From NCBI GenBank assembly GCA_007131295.1, contig SLQW01000027.1, positions 1-40,225 on the forward strand: DNA of 40,225 nucleotides, written 5' to 3'. The translations under genes and the position numbers were made by a program. Of the stretch, positions 1 to 8,677 are shown piece by piece. Source of the DNA: Pseudomonadales bacterium. GTDB taxonomy: Bacteria > Pseudomonadota > Gammaproteobacteria > Pseudomonadales > Azotimanducaceae. The notes below the pieces were generated by a model. That model saw only the letters and a list, made by a program, of their open reading frames with translations. It ran no database searches and had not been told where the DNA came from. How positions within the stretch are numbered: position 1 is the first letter of the stretch; every line of letters begins with the position of its first letter.

Positions 1-373
1 GGCTGAGCCGGCTGAGCCGGTGTGTCCTGAGCCGAACGAGCAAGATCACTGACTGGTCCGGGATCACCACCATTGCCGCAAGCAGTCAGAAGCAAGGCGA
101 AAAAAACTGACAGGGAAATGTGTCGAATCATGCAAGCGCACCCCATTGGGCAGTCGGTATTTGGCTGACGGCAGTCCTGCCCCCCCTTGAATTTCGGCCT
201 TTTGTACTTCGGCGATAGCGGCCGGCAGAATAATAGGCCCTTTCGTTACCAACCTAAAGCATGCAAATCAGTTCCGCGATGGTCCTTGACCTGCTCCTTC
301 GCTCCACAGCAATCGGCAAGGCAACTCCGACGGAACAGCATGTTGAGTTCCTAAACGCTTGCATGCCGAGGGC
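1..373. other. No recognisable gene; left edge
   Basis: I see no convincing gene here. The first 20 bases are two tandem copies of GGCTGAGCC(G). A 62-codon minus-strand frame (64-252) resembles no family I know and has no clear ribosome binding site. The stretch precedes a set of truncated gene remnants and is probably part of the same degraded region. Confidence 0.4.
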
Positions 374-557
374 TGCGGCCAAGGCCTGCGTAGAGCAGCC
401 CCGCGAGCGGAATCAGCACCAGATACCCGGCATCAGTGGCCACTGAACTCATGATGCCGAGCAGCATGAGCAGCATCCACGTGACGGGAGTCTGGCTGCC
501 GATGCGCTTGATGACGGCAGCGAAAAGGCCCGAGTGCTCGGCGCCACCAGTGGCAAG
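374..557 (-). pseudogene. Internal fragment of an AbgT-family transporter (partial duplication)
   Basis: About 184 bases are almost identical to 4402-4591 inside the intact abgT-like gene downstream, in the same orientation. The encoded peptide contains AEHSGLFAAVIKRIG and GIMSSVATDAGYLVLIPLAG, as in the full protein. Compared with the intact copy there are a few substitutions and a 6-base deletion in the GAGCATGAGC run. The copy has no start and no C-terminus, so it cannot encode a working carrier. At its promoter-proximal end it is joined directly to a truncated acyl-CoA dehydrogenase. The high identity suggests a recent duplication or recombination within this locus. Confidence 0.85.
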
Positions 558-909
558 GGACGCTGCCGTCGAGAATGCCCGGCAGATGACGGGCACGCTG
601 CTCGTCGGTGCCGTCTCCGCACAGGATCGGCCCGATCATCGCTATGCCCATGCCGCCGATCTCCGGCGGCAACGCCACCGAACTGCCTTCCCTCTCCCAG
701 ATGTATTTCTCGGTGACACTCCAGCCCGTACCGCCAAACTGCTTCGGCCAGCGGAATGCCTGCCAGCCGCGCTCGATCAGCGCGGGCTTCCACCGTGCCA
801 GGAGGCTTTCGTCTGGCGAGGACAGCGCGCCGGGCTCACGGAAGCCGTGGACGAAGGTTCGCACCTCGTCCTGGAAAGTCCGGTCCTCGGTAGTGAGTTC
901 GAGTTGCAT
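546..909 (-). pseudogene. Acyl-CoA dehydrogenase, N-terminal fragment
   Basis: An ATG at 909 follows a good Shine-Dalgarno (GAGGGAG, 3-4 bases upstream). It opens a frame typical of acyl-CoA dehydrogenase N-terminal domains: MQLELTTEDRTFQDEVRTF, then RWPKQFGGTGWS, EKYIWERE, GMGIAMIGPIL and EQRARHLPGILDG. These match the helical N-terminal region (about 120 residues) of family members that usually have 380-400 residues. Just where the conserved W-C-Q-G-x-S-E-P segment should begin, the sequence switches to the abgT fragment in another frame. The FAD-binding middle and catalytic C-terminal domains are absent. It starts 37 bases after the DUF3500 stop, suggesting that the two once formed an operon. 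The exact break point is uncertain by about ten bases. Confidence 0.75.
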
Positions 910-946
910 GGCTCCCTCGCCGGCCTGCCGCGAACTGCGTGCCGCG

Positions 947-1160
947 CTAGTGTGCGGGCCCCGCATGGACGTGGTGGTCGCCGTGCCCGTGGTGGTCGTG
1001 CTCCGCGTAGTGACGGCGTAGCGGATCCTCGACGAAATCACCGCCGAAGTCGCGCCAGATGGCATGGCCGTGATCTGCCACCGGCAGGCTGGTGTCGAAC
1101 TCGATCAGAAAGGTGGGGCCGCGCAGGCGGTAATAGTTCGGCTCGCTCGGTAGGGGATGC
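947..1160 (-). pseudogene. DUF3500 protein, C-terminal fragment
   Basis: The peptide YYRLRGPTFLIEFDTS, followed by HAIWRDFGGDF and LRRHY, matches the C-terminal signature of DUF3500 proteins. They typically read YYRIxGPTxLIEYD..., a His-containing segment, then W-R-D and L-R-x-H-Y. Only about 65-70 residues before the stop at 947 are recognisable. The frame continues upstream to 1351 but that part looks unrelated, so the gene is 5'-truncated near 1160. The tail after the domain is unusually His/Asp rich (HDHHGHGDHHVHAG). Function of the family is not established. Confidence 0.6.
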
Positions 1161-1368
1161 TGCGCCGGTCCGTTCCTCTCGAGCGGTCTTGTCGTCGGCC
1201 ATAGCTGATTATGGTCCGCCGACGTGCTGCTGCTCAGTCGTGCTCTTGTCGGCCGCGGGTGCCGAACCTGAAACCTGCTTGACGCACAACTGTCATGCTT
1301 TGGCCATCCGTTGCTGGGACCATCGATGTCACTCGAGCCAGGAAGGGACAAAGGAGTTGCAGCGACGC

Positions 1369-3336
1369 ATGACGAGAGGGCCAGGTTGCCGCATGGCCGG
1401 CCGCGTCCTGATCGCCTCTGGCCTGCTCGGTTGGGCCCTGGCAGGACAAGCGCAGTGGCTGGCGCAACCGGAAGTGATCGCGGCTGCCTCCCAGGAGGAT
1501 CCGGCCGAAGTCACTGGCGTCGTGTTCCACGACCGGAGTAGCGACGGTCGCTATCAGGCCGACGAACCCGGCGTGGAGGGTGTTCTCGTTTCCAACGGGC
1601 TCGACGTGGTGGCCACTGACAGCGACGGCCGCTACCGGCTACCGGTTCGACCGGACATGAACCTCACGGTGGTGCAGCCGTCCGGCTGGCAGGTGCCGGT
1701 GGATGCGCGGCAGGTGCCGCAGTTCTTCCATGTTCACAAGCGCGACGGCAGCCCGGCGCGGTTTCGCTATGGCGGCCTGCCCGCGGCGGGGCCGGCGCCG
1801 GCCGAGGTCAATTTCCCGTTGCGGCCATCCGACGTCGGTGACGCATTCCGCTGTGCCGCCATCGGCGACACCCAGCCCTACTCCCACATGGAGGTGAGCT
1901 ACGTCCGCGACAGCACGGTGACCGATCTGCTGGCCACTGGGGATGACGGCTGGGATTGCCTCATCTACCTCGGCGACGTGGTGGGCGACGACCTCGGCCT
2001 GCTGGACCGGCTGCTGGAGGTGGGTGCGGTGGTGGGCGCGCCGCAGTGGCTGGTGCACGGCAATCACGACTACGACTTCGATGCCACCGACGACGCCGAC
2101 TCTGCGGACAGCTGGCGGCGGATCTTCGGTCCCGAGTACTACGCCTTCGAAATGGGTCAGGTGCTGTTCGTCGTTCTCGACAACGTCATCTATCCCTGCG
2201 GTGCCGAGGACATGCAGCAGCCCGGCCGCGAGTTCTGCGGTGACCCGGAGCGGCCGCGCTACAACGGACGCATTTCCGATCAGCAGATGCAGTGGCTCGC
2301 GAACCTGCTCGCGCACGTTCCCGAGGACCGGCTGGTAGTGATCTCGACCCACATCCCCATGGTGTCCTTCACCGACCCCTCTTCGGCCCAGCACCAGACC
2401 GACAACACATCGGAACTCTATGCGCTGCTGGCGGGCCGTCCAGCGCTGTCGTTGTCGGGACATACACACACGCTGGAGAACCATTCCCCTGGGCAGTCCT
2501 TCGACGGCTGGGAGGCCGCAGTAGGCGTCGAGACACTGCCGTTCCGACACATCGTTGCCGGCGCATCGTCGGGTTCGTGGTGGCAGGGCGACTTCGACAT
2601 CGACGGTATCCCCATGTCGCTGCAGCGGCTCGGCGCGCCGAAGGGCGTGGTGGATCTGCGCTTCGACGGTGCCGACTATCGCGAACGCTATCTTGCCGCG
2701 CGCCTGGATCCGCGGCGCGTACAATGGCTCGGCTTCAACACGCCGCGTTACCGGCACTGGTACACGCGCATTCTGGAGTGGAGCCTCTCCGATCGGGACA
2801 CGCGCGACCCGATTCCGCCCTACTCCATCAACGACCTGCCGGACACCCGCCTGCCCACCCGCGATGATCTCACCGAAGGCGTTTGGCTCACCGCCAACGT
2901 CTGGATCGGATCGGCGGAAACCCGGGTGACGGCGACCATCGGCGACGGCGAGCCAATGGCCATGACGCGCACCCAGCCCGGCGAGGGCGAGGCCGTGCGC
3001 ATGGGTGCGGAGTGGTCCGATCCATTCGCTGCCCAGCGCCAGCTCTCGGTGGCGCGCTACGCCTATCAGAGCCGCTCCGGTGAGGAGCGCAATCAGGGTT
3101 TCGAAGTGTTCCGCGGCTCCCGCTTCGGTCCTGCTGCGCCGCAGCCAATGCGGGCGCTGGCGGACCGCAACATGCATCTGTGGCGGCTGCGGCTGCCGGA
3201 GGACCTGCCGTTCGGCGTGCATCGGGTGCGGGTGGAGACCACCGACCGCTTCGGCGAACGGAGCGTGGAATTCACCACGTTCGAGGTTCGCGAGGAGCGC
3301 CCGCCGTGGCGCTGGCGCCAGGAACTCTGGGACTGA
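1369..3336 (+). CDS. Secreted calcineurin-like metallophosphoesterase (three-domain)
   Basis: A 655-residue exported phosphoesterase. I chose ATG 1369 because AAAGGAG lies 12 bases upstream; ATG 1393 is also possible. The much longer open frame upstream overlaps minus-strand remnants and is not coding. A hydrophobic signal segment (MAGRVLIASGLLGWALAGQA) is followed by an Ig-like N-terminal domain (about 45-150). The catalytic domain carries the metallophosphatase motifs: GDTQ (166), GDVVGDD (202), GNHD (231), STHIP (326) and SGHTH (363). A C-terminal beta domain follows. This matches the MetallophosN / calcineurin / MetallophosC architecture. Substrate cannot be told. The gene converges on the abgT-like gene, with one base between the stop codons, so neither has room for its own terminator. 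Confidence 0.9.
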   Translation: MTRGPGCRMAGRVLIASGLLGWALAGQAQWLAQPEVIAAASQEDPAEVTGVVFHDRSSDGRYQADEPGVEGVLVSNGLDVVATDSDGRYRLPVRPDMNLTVVQPSGWQVPVDARQVPQFFHVHKRDGSPARFRYGGLPAAGPAPAEVNFPLRPSDVGDAFRCAAIGDTQPYSHMEVSYVRDSTVTDLLATGDDGWDCLIYLGDVVGDDLGLLDRLLEVGAVVGAPQWLVHGNHDYDFDATDDADSADSWRRIFGPEYYAFEMGQVLFVVLDNVIYPCGAEDMQQPGREFCGDPERPRYNGRISDQQMQWLANLLAHVPEDRLVVISTHIPMVSFTDPSSAQHQTDNTSELYALLAGRPALSLSGHTHTLENHSPGQSFDGWEAAVGVETLPFRHIVAGASSGSWWQGDFDIDGIPMSLQRLGAPKGVVDLRFDGADYRERYLAARLDPRRVQWLGFNTPRYRHWYTRILEWSLSDRDTRDPIPPYSINDLPDTRLPTRDDLTEGVWLTANVWIGSAETRVTATIGDGEPMAMTRTQPGEGEAVRMGAEWSDPFAAQRQLSVARYAYQSRSGEERNQGFEVFRGSRFGPAAPQPMRALADRNMHLWRLRLPEDLPFGVHRVRVETTDRFGERSVEFTTFEVREERPPWRWRQELWD

Positions 3337-3337
3337 T

Positions 3338-4888
3338 TCAGAAGCCCAAAGGAAGGGCGAAGCTGAAGAACGCCACCAGCAGGGTGGTCCATACCAGCAG
3401 AAATGCGATGGAGTACGGCAGCATGATGAGCAGCATGTCGCCGAACCCGAGTTCCGGGCGGTACTTGCGCATGAAGGCGAGGATGACGCCGGCATAGGCC
3501 ATCATCGGCGTGATGATGTTGGTAGCGGAGTCGGCAACGCGGAACGCAGCCGCGACCACATCCGGCGTCATGGCTGGATTAACGAAGTAGAGCATGGGCA
3601 CGAAGATCGGTCCTAGCAGCATCCACTTCGAGGTCAGGCCGCCGATCAGCAGATTGATCAGCGCGGTAGTGAGCACGAAGCCGATCAGCAGCAGTACCGG
3701 ATAGCGCTGCAGTCCGAGCGCAAGCAGCCCCTCTGCACCGAGGTAGGTCACGTAGCTGCCGAGGCCGCTGTAGGTCAGCAGTGCGAGAAAGTTGTAGCAG
3801 AAGAACGTCAGCACCAGGATGTAGCCCATCGTGTTCATCTGCGCGACCATTGCCGCCACCACATCGGCCACGCGCCGAAACGTTCCCGCGGTGTAGCCGA
3901 AGGCGAGCCCTGTAAGGACGAAAAACAGGGCAATCAACAGGATGATGTTGTTCAGAAACGGCAGCACGCGCCGCCCGTCAGGGTCGTCGAAGGGCGCAAG
4001 CGGCCCGAGTGCAAGCAGCGTGATCAGCGCCAGCGCAACCACGGCGCCGATACCCGCAGCAAAAAGGCCACGCCCTTCTTCAGGCGTCAGGTCGAAAGTG
4101 CCGATATCGAGGTCGTCCGGAGTCTCGAACGGCTGATCAGCAAGCTTCGGCTCCACCCAACGCCGCGTGACCCAGGCACCGGTTAGTGCCAGGACGATGG
4201 TCGAGGTAGCGATGAAGAAATAGTGCATGGTCGCCGGACGCAACGTCTGTCCTGCGGCGTTTTCGAACGGGATGCCCTGCGACTCAGCGAATACCTGCGC
4301 GTTCATGCCGATGATCACATCCACCGGCGTACCGGGAATGAGGTTGGCACTGAATCCTGCCGAGACTCCGGCAAACGCCGCCGCCATGCCAATCAGAGGA
4401 TTGCGGCCAAGGCCTGCGTAGAGCAGCCCCGCGAGCGGAATCAGCACCAGATACCCGGCATCAGTGGCCACTGAACTCATGATGCCGAGCAGCATGAGCA
4501 TGAGCGGCATCCACGTGACGGGAATCTGGCGGCCGATGCGCTTGATGACGGCAGCGAAAAGGCCCGAGTGCTCGGCGACACCAATGGCAAGCATGACTAC
4601 GAGGATGACACCGAGCACGCCGCCCCCGAATGCGAGCCAGTTGGCAAGCAGGGCGTTGTCGAAGATCCAGCGCACGTGCTCCGCTTCGTGCATGCCGCGG
4701 ATTTCGTGCGCCAGCGGTTCGCCTCCGGCACCGGCGGTTTCGAAGCGATGACCGCCGAGCAGGACGCTGGTCATGAAGGCGACCGGATAGAACGCCATGA
4801 AGATGATGACCGGGTCGGGAATGCGCCGACCCGCGCGCTCCACCACGTTCGCGAAGCGTTGCCCGAAACTTGGGTTGGTTGTTTCCAC
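3338..4888 (-). CDS. AbgT-family transporter
   Basis: A polytopic inner-membrane carrier of about 516 residues. It belongs to the AbgT family (p-aminobenzoyl-glutamate uptake; some members export sulfonamides). Signatures visible are DPVIIFMAFYP near the N-terminus, GVAEHSGLFAAVIKRIG, SSVATDAGYLVLIPLAG and the C-terminal GGLTSKWMLLGPIFVPML with SATNIITPMM. These correspond to the two hairpin/TM repeats of the fold. I prefer GTG 4888, which has TTGAGG eight bases upstream. An alternative GTG at 4939 would have its GAGG touching the start codon. It lies downstream of an enolase-superfamily gene in the same direction, 160 bases apart with a REP-like hairpin between. Part of this gene is duplicated at 374-557. 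The transported substrate is not inferable. Confidence 0.9.
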   Translation of the reverse strand: METTNPSFGQRFANVVERAGRRIPDPVIIFMAFYPVAFMTSVLLGGHRFETAGAGGEPLAHEIRGMHEAEHVRWIFDNALLANWLAFGGGVLGVILVVMLAIGVAEHSGLFAAVIKRIGRQIPVTWMPLMLMLLGIMSSVATDAGYLVLIPLAGLLYAGLGRNPLIGMAAAFAGVSAGFSANLIPGTPVDVIIGMNAQVFAESQGIPFENAAGQTLRPATMHYFFIATSTIVLALTGAWVTRRWVEPKLADQPFETPDDLDIGTFDLTPEEGRGLFAAGIGAVVALALITLLALGPLAPFDDPDGRRVLPFLNNIILLIALFFVLTGLAFGYTAGTFRRVADVVAAMVAQMNTMGYILVLTFFCYNFLALLTYSGLGSYVTYLGAEGLLALGLQRYPVLLLIGFVLTTALINLLIGGLTSKWMLLGPIFVPMLYFVNPAMTPDVVAAAFRVADSATNIITPMMAYAGVILAFMRKYRPELGFGDMLLIMLPYSIAFLLVWTTLLVAFFSFALPLGF

Positions 4889-4978
4889 GCGGCCGGCCTC
4901 AAGCGCTGTCGCTGCGCAAGCGCAGCTTCCCACAATCACCTCAGCGCTGAACGACCGGACCGTTCGCGCAACGCCTCA

Positions 4979-5037
4979 GTAGGAGCATACGTCCGCAAAG
5001 CGGGCGTAGCGATCGCGGCGGAGCCGCCGCCTCCAAC
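4979..5037. repeat. REP-like intergenic palindromic element
   Basis: The element begins GTAGGAG (4979-4985) and ends CTCCAAC (5031-5037), which pair with one mismatch. Inside are two further hairpins. CGTCCGC-AAA-GCGGGCG (4990-5006) has one G-T pair, and GCGGCG-GAGC-CGCCGC (5015-5030) is perfect. The layout, with GTAGGAGC at one end and GCGATCGCGG in the middle, resembles extragenic palindromic repeats of gammaproteobacteria. It may also attenuate transcription between the two flanking minus-strand genes. Only one copy is visible here. Confidence 0.5.
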
Positions 5038-5048
5038 TTCCGTGCGCC

Positions 5049-6137
5049 TCAGTCGTCATGGCGGGCGTCGCGCAGGATCTCGGGACGGATGGTGAGTCCG
5101 TGGCCGGGTCGATCCGGCGGGCGCATGCAGCCATCGACGACCTGCGGCGCTTCAACCCAGATGTCGTCGAGCAACTGCATGTCCTCGAGCACCAGCCCAT
5201 TCGGAATCGAGGCCAGGAGGTGCACCATCAGCTCGGGGTAGAGGTGCGGCGCGAGACGGATGCCGTAGGTATCAGCCACGGTAGCAATCTTGCGCAGTTC
5301 GGTGAGGCCACCGCGGGCCACGTCGGGCTGCAGGATAGGAATGCCGGGGCGCTCGAAGAAAGGCCGCAGCTCGAATCGGGCGCAGTGATTCTCACCACCG
5401 ACGATGCGCAGGCGCGGCAGCGCATCCGCGAGCCTGAAGTACCCTGCATAGTCGTGAGCCGCCACCGGCTCCTCGATCCAGTACGGGTCATATTCTTCAA
5501 GCCTGGTGCAAACCGCGAGCGCGTCGTCCGCCGTCCACGCCATGTTGGCATCGATCATGATGTCGACGTCGGCGCCGAGGGTCTCGCGCATGCGCTGCAG
5601 GTTGGCGACATCTTCAGCTGCGCTGAACACGTGCCCGGCCTGCATCTTGATAGCACGGTAGCCTCTGGCAACCAGGCGCTCGGCCTTCGCCACCATGCCG
5701 CTGCCACCGAGTCCGCGCCAGCAGCCGCTGCCGTAGCAGGGAATCGGGTCATCTCGGCCACCCCAAAGCTGGTAGAGCGGCAGCCCGGCATGGCGGCCCA
5801 GCAGATCCCAGAGCGCGATGTCGATCACCGACTGGGCAAGCAGCATGACCCCGCCTCGACCGTCCGCGTAGGCTCGCCTCCAGTTATCGTGCCAGATCGC
5901 CTCGATCTCGAAGGCACTACGGCCGATGAGCTGCGGCAGGAACACTTCTTTCAGGCAAGCGCCCACGGTCTCGAAGCCGTCCCAGAGGAACAGCTCGTAG
6001 CCCATACCCGTCTGGCCGTCCGCGGCTTCCAGGTCCAGCACGAGAATGTCGCGTGGCCGGTCGTATCCGGCCTGAAAACGCGGCGGCTCGCAATACGGCA
6101 GCCGCAGCAAGGTCACGCGGGCGTCGGTAATCTGCAT
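5049..6137 (-). CDS. Mandelate racemase/muconate lactonizing enzyme family protein
   Basis: A 362-residue cytoplasmic enolase-superfamily enzyme with the usual capping domain and (beta/alpha)7 barrel. From ATG 6137, the Mg2+ ligands are D196 (IDAN), E222 (WIEEP) and E249 (GGEN). K164 sits in AIKMQ at the end of the second barrel strand. An Asp-His dyad of the mandelate racemase subgroup is present: D272 (QPDVARGG) and H298 (APHLYPE). Such enzymes abstract an alpha proton from a carboxylate, mostly to dehydrate acid sugars or to racemise; the substrate cannot be assigned. The start was chosen because the typical domain start (MQITDARV) is here and the ten residues upstream look non-coding. The AbgT-like carrier downstream may import or export a related carboxylate, but that is inference. 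Confidence 0.88.
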   Translation of the reverse strand: MQITDARVTLLRLPYCEPPRFQAGYDRPRDILVLDLEAADGQTGMGYELFLWDGFETVGACLKEVFLPQLIGRSAFEIEAIWHDNWRRAYADGRGGVMLLAQSVIDIALWDLLGRHAGLPLYQLWGGRDDPIPCYGSGCWRGLGGSGMVAKAERLVARGYRAIKMQAGHVFSAAEDVANLQRMRETLGADVDIMIDANMAWTADDALAVCTRLEEYDPYWIEEPVAAHDYAGYFRLADALPRLRIVGGENHCARFELRPFFERPGIPILQPDVARGGLTELRKIATVADTYGIRLAPHLYPELMVHLLASIPNGLVLEDMQLLDDIWVEAPQVVDGCMRPPDRPGHGLTIRPEILRDARHDD

Positions 6138-6228
6138 AGTCCGTCCAGTGCGCGTACGCGCCAGCACCGGGCAACGGAGATGCGACCTGGCGTGGCGACC
6201 TCGCTGCGTGTAGCTCGACGCTTCGTGC

Positions 6229-7353
6229 TCAGAGGCGGTAGCGCAGAATTGCCGCGAGCGAGCCGCCTCCGGGAATATCGGTCCGGCGTTCGCCGATCAC
6301 CCTGCCGCCCGTGGCCAGCGTCCGGCCCGCGATCTCATCGACGATGCCATAGCTATTGGCGCCGTCCTGATCGCCGAACTTGACCTCACCGGTCTCTTCG
6401 TCGACGCGGCCGACGACGACTTCGTCGATGTCCACTACCAGCGTGTCCACGGCACCGAAGGTGGCAGCACGGGCCGCCGTGGCGACATCCGTTGTCGCTC
6501 GCCCCTCGTTTTCGCGTTCGCTGTAAAGCGCCTTGAAGGCTTTGATGGCCTCTGCGTGCCGCTCATCGAGGATCGGGCGGGCTGAAGCAGCCAGTTCGTG
6601 CGCTGGAATCCGTACCGGACTCGTCTCGATGACCTGGGTGGCGAAGTGGGGATAGGTGCTCACCGAGCGGTAGATCGACAGCAGCGGCTCGGTCGCGGCC
6701 AGGATCAGCGGCTCATGACGGCCGGACAGGAGCGGGCGCAGCGCGGCATCGACCAGCCGGCAGAACTTGCGCAGGTGGACCTTCTGACCCTCACTGCCGT
6801 GCTGCCGGCCGGACGAATGGGAACGCGTGTTGACCGTCGCAGTCCCCACCGCTGACGCCGCGTCCCTCGGCATGTCGGGAACGCGTACCTCAGTCGGTGC
6901 CATGTCGCTGAAGACCTCGATCAGGCGAACCTCGTTCTCGGCCAGCGCCAGGACGAAGGCGTGCTGCTCCACACTGACGGCGCGAATCAACGGCTTGAGA
7001 TGGAAGCGGTCTGCCACCTGGACCATCGCGCTCAGCTTGTTCGGCAGACGATAGCTGCGGTGCGATTCCGGCGTCGCGAAGATGGCCAGGCTGTTGGCCT
7101 GGTACTTCCAGAAATCCTCGTCTTCCGAAACCGCTTCGAGTTGCTCGACGATTGCCCAACGCTCCCGTTTGTCGACTCCGGCCGCTTCCAACTGCCCGTC
7201 GGCCTCCTTGATCAGGTTGGACAACACGATCCCGGCCTCACCGATGTGCTGGGTCTGCGGTGTCGTCTCGACGTAGATGGAGACACTCGCCCGGTTGCGC
7301 TCGGCCACCAGAGCCTGGATTTCCGGAAGCGTCGGAATATCGACGTGCAGCAT
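6229..7353 (-). CDS. baeRF-type release-factor-like protein (possible ribosome hibernation factor)
   Basis: A soluble protein of 374 residues resembling the bacterial archaeo-eukaryotic release factor (baeRF) group. It opens with PTLPEIQALVAERNRASVS, followed by VSIYVETTP. The middle has DRFHLKPLIRAVS and FVLALAENEVRLIEV, and the C-terminal domain has PLILAATEPLLSIYRSV and TLVVDIDEVVVGRVD. This order matches the eRF1-like three-domain plan lacking a GGQ stop-codon-reading chemistry. Proteins of this superfamily (Balon, mycobacterial Rv2629-like) bind idle ribosomes; other baeRFs are proposed rescue factors. Which applies here is not shown by the sequence. AAGGA lies nine bases before the ATG. 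It is 76 bases downstream of the OmpA-like gene and may be co-transcribed with it. Confidence 0.72.
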   Translation of the reverse strand: MLHVDIPTLPEIQALVAERNRASVSIYVETTPQTQHIGEAGIVLSNLIKEADGQLEAAGVDKRERWAIVEQLEAVSEDEDFWKYQANSLAIFATPESHRSYRLPNKLSAMVQVADRFHLKPLIRAVSVEQHAFVLALAENEVRLIEVFSDMAPTEVRVPDMPRDAASAVGTATVNTRSHSSGRQHGSEGQKVHLRKFCRLVDAALRPLLSGRHEPLILAATEPLLSIYRSVSTYPHFATQVIETSPVRIPAHELAASARPILDERHAEAIKAFKALYSERENEGRATTDVATAARAATFGAVDTLVVDIDEVVVGRVDEETGEVKFGDQDGANSYGIVDEIAGRTLATGGRVIGERRTDIPGGGSLAAILRYRL

Positions 7354-7429
7354 GCCATCGGTTCCTTCAGATCAGAGATGAGTGTACGAAGACGATACCG
7401 GGCCGCAAGGCTCGAGTCGCCATACCCCT

Positions 7430-8422
7430 TTAGTTCACGACCTCCACGAGTTCCACGCGTCGGTTTTCCGCACGACCCGCCTCGGTACGGTTGGTCGTGA
7501 CCGGGGACATCATGCCCGCGCCCGCGGCCCGCAGCCGTCCGCGGTCGACGCCGTGACCATCCACCAGCTCATCGACCACTGCACTGGCTCGATCCATGGA
7601 CAATCGGACGTTGTAGTCGAAGTCACCGACGGCGTCGGTGTGGCCAACCACGAGGAGCTCGAGATCAGACCGTTCCTGCATCAGTTCCGCGATGGCGGCC
7701 AGAGCTTCGGCAGATTCAGGCAGGATTTCATCCGAATCGAAAGCGAACAGGATGTTCTGGATGGCAACGCGGCCCTCTTCGACCAGGCCCACCTCCATCT
7801 CGCTGGCAGTCAAAGGCTGGTGGTCCATCGTGTCGTCCATCACCTCAGCGGTCACGACCGCCAGCGAAACGGCAGGACCTTCCACCTCTCGGGCATTGAA
7901 GGCGGCGATGCCCAGCAGAACGTTGCCATCGGCGGAACGCGCAGCGATGTAGCGTATGTCGCGGTTGCGATTGGCCACGCGGCAGCAATCGCGTACGCCA
8001 CGTCCAAAGAGGTCGGAGGCGTGTACGAAGAAGAGCCGTCCTTCACCCCTCGACAGCTCGCCTTCACTGGCGGCGTAGAGAATCTCGAAGCCGTTCGCTT
8101 CGAGCGCCTGCAGGTAGCTCCGCTTGATGCGCAGCGTCGACGTCCTCGGGTCATCGAAGGTGTAGCTCATGCGCATCACTTCACCTTCGAGCGATTCCGA
8201 ACTCTCCACCTCGTCACCGTCGTAGGGACCGGTGGGAACGATAAGGCGATCGTAGTCGGTGACTTGCTGGAAGACGATCGACGAGCCTGCCACGCGCGGA
8301 ATATCCGGATGGTCTCCCGCCCCCTCGATATCAGCCTGGACGCTCACCGTAATGGCAAAAAGGAGCACGCAGGACAACCCCAGCAGTGACGATCGGCGGC
8401 AACTCTGCAACAAGTCTCTCAT
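7430..8422 (-). CDS. OmpA-domain outer-membrane/periplasmic protein with DUF4892-like N-terminus
   Basis: A 330-residue exported protein. ATG 8422 is preceded by GGGAGG at ideal distance, giving an N-terminus MRDLLQSC... with a hydrophobic signal peptide ending near SVQA-D. The N-terminal half (DHPDIPRVAGSSIV..., VTDYDRLIVPTGP, RSYLQALEANGFEILY) resembles DUF4892. The C-terminal half is an OmpA-like peptidoglycan-binding domain, with VAIQNILFAFDSDEILPES, VVGHTDAVGDFDYN and the NRRVELVEV end. Such proteins tether to the cell wall from the periplasm; a precise role is unknown. It is divergent from the PKD lipoprotein, with 255 bases between. The baeRF-like gene follows in the same direction. 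Confidence 0.85.
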   Translation of the reverse strand: MRDLLQSCRRSSLLGLSCVLLFAITVSVQADIEGAGDHPDIPRVAGSSIVFQQVTDYDRLIVPTGPYDGDEVESSESLEGEVMRMSYTFDDPRTSTLRIKRSYLQALEANGFEILYAASEGELSRGEGRLFFVHASDLFGRGVRDCCRVANRNRDIRYIAARSADGNVLLGIAAFNAREVEGPAVSLAVVTAEVMDDTMDHQPLTASEMEVGLVEEGRVAIQNILFAFDSDEILPESAEALAAIAELMQERSDLELLVVGHTDAVGDFDYNVRLSMDRASAVVDELVDGHGVDRGRLRAAGAGMMSPVTTNRTEAGRAENRRVELVEVVN

Positions 8423-8677
8423 GATGACCTCCCAATTGCTGATGACCAGACTCGGCGACTCGTGCTCTGGCCTGCTCCATGACCCGACGTTGAGCACGAC
8501 GATTCAGCCATCGACCTCAGACGGCGAGCATGCCGCAAAAGGTTCGGCCTTGCAGGAAGGAAGCGCAGCGATGTATTCAGCAGCGGGAGCGATCTTTGCC
8601 CGCGGGCGGTTCCTGGGCAAGACCATGTACGAGCGGTTACGCTGGGCCTCGCCGTTGCGACCTGACGTCGAGAGCCT

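Noticed and set aside
436-1368. 310-codon N-terminal extension of the metallophosphoesterase frame
   Set aside because: It overlaps three recognisable minus-strand gene remnants and precedes a proper ribosome binding site and signal peptide at 1369.
1639-3495. 618-codon minus-strand frame opposite the metallophosphoesterase
   Set aside because: It is a high-GC antisense shadow; its translation is Arg/His/Val-rich without any motif, while the plus strand shows complete metallophosphatase motifs.
5058-6383. 441-codon plus-strand frame opposite the enolase-superfamily gene
   Set aside because: Antisense shadow; the minus strand carries all catalytic residues of the mandelate racemase group.
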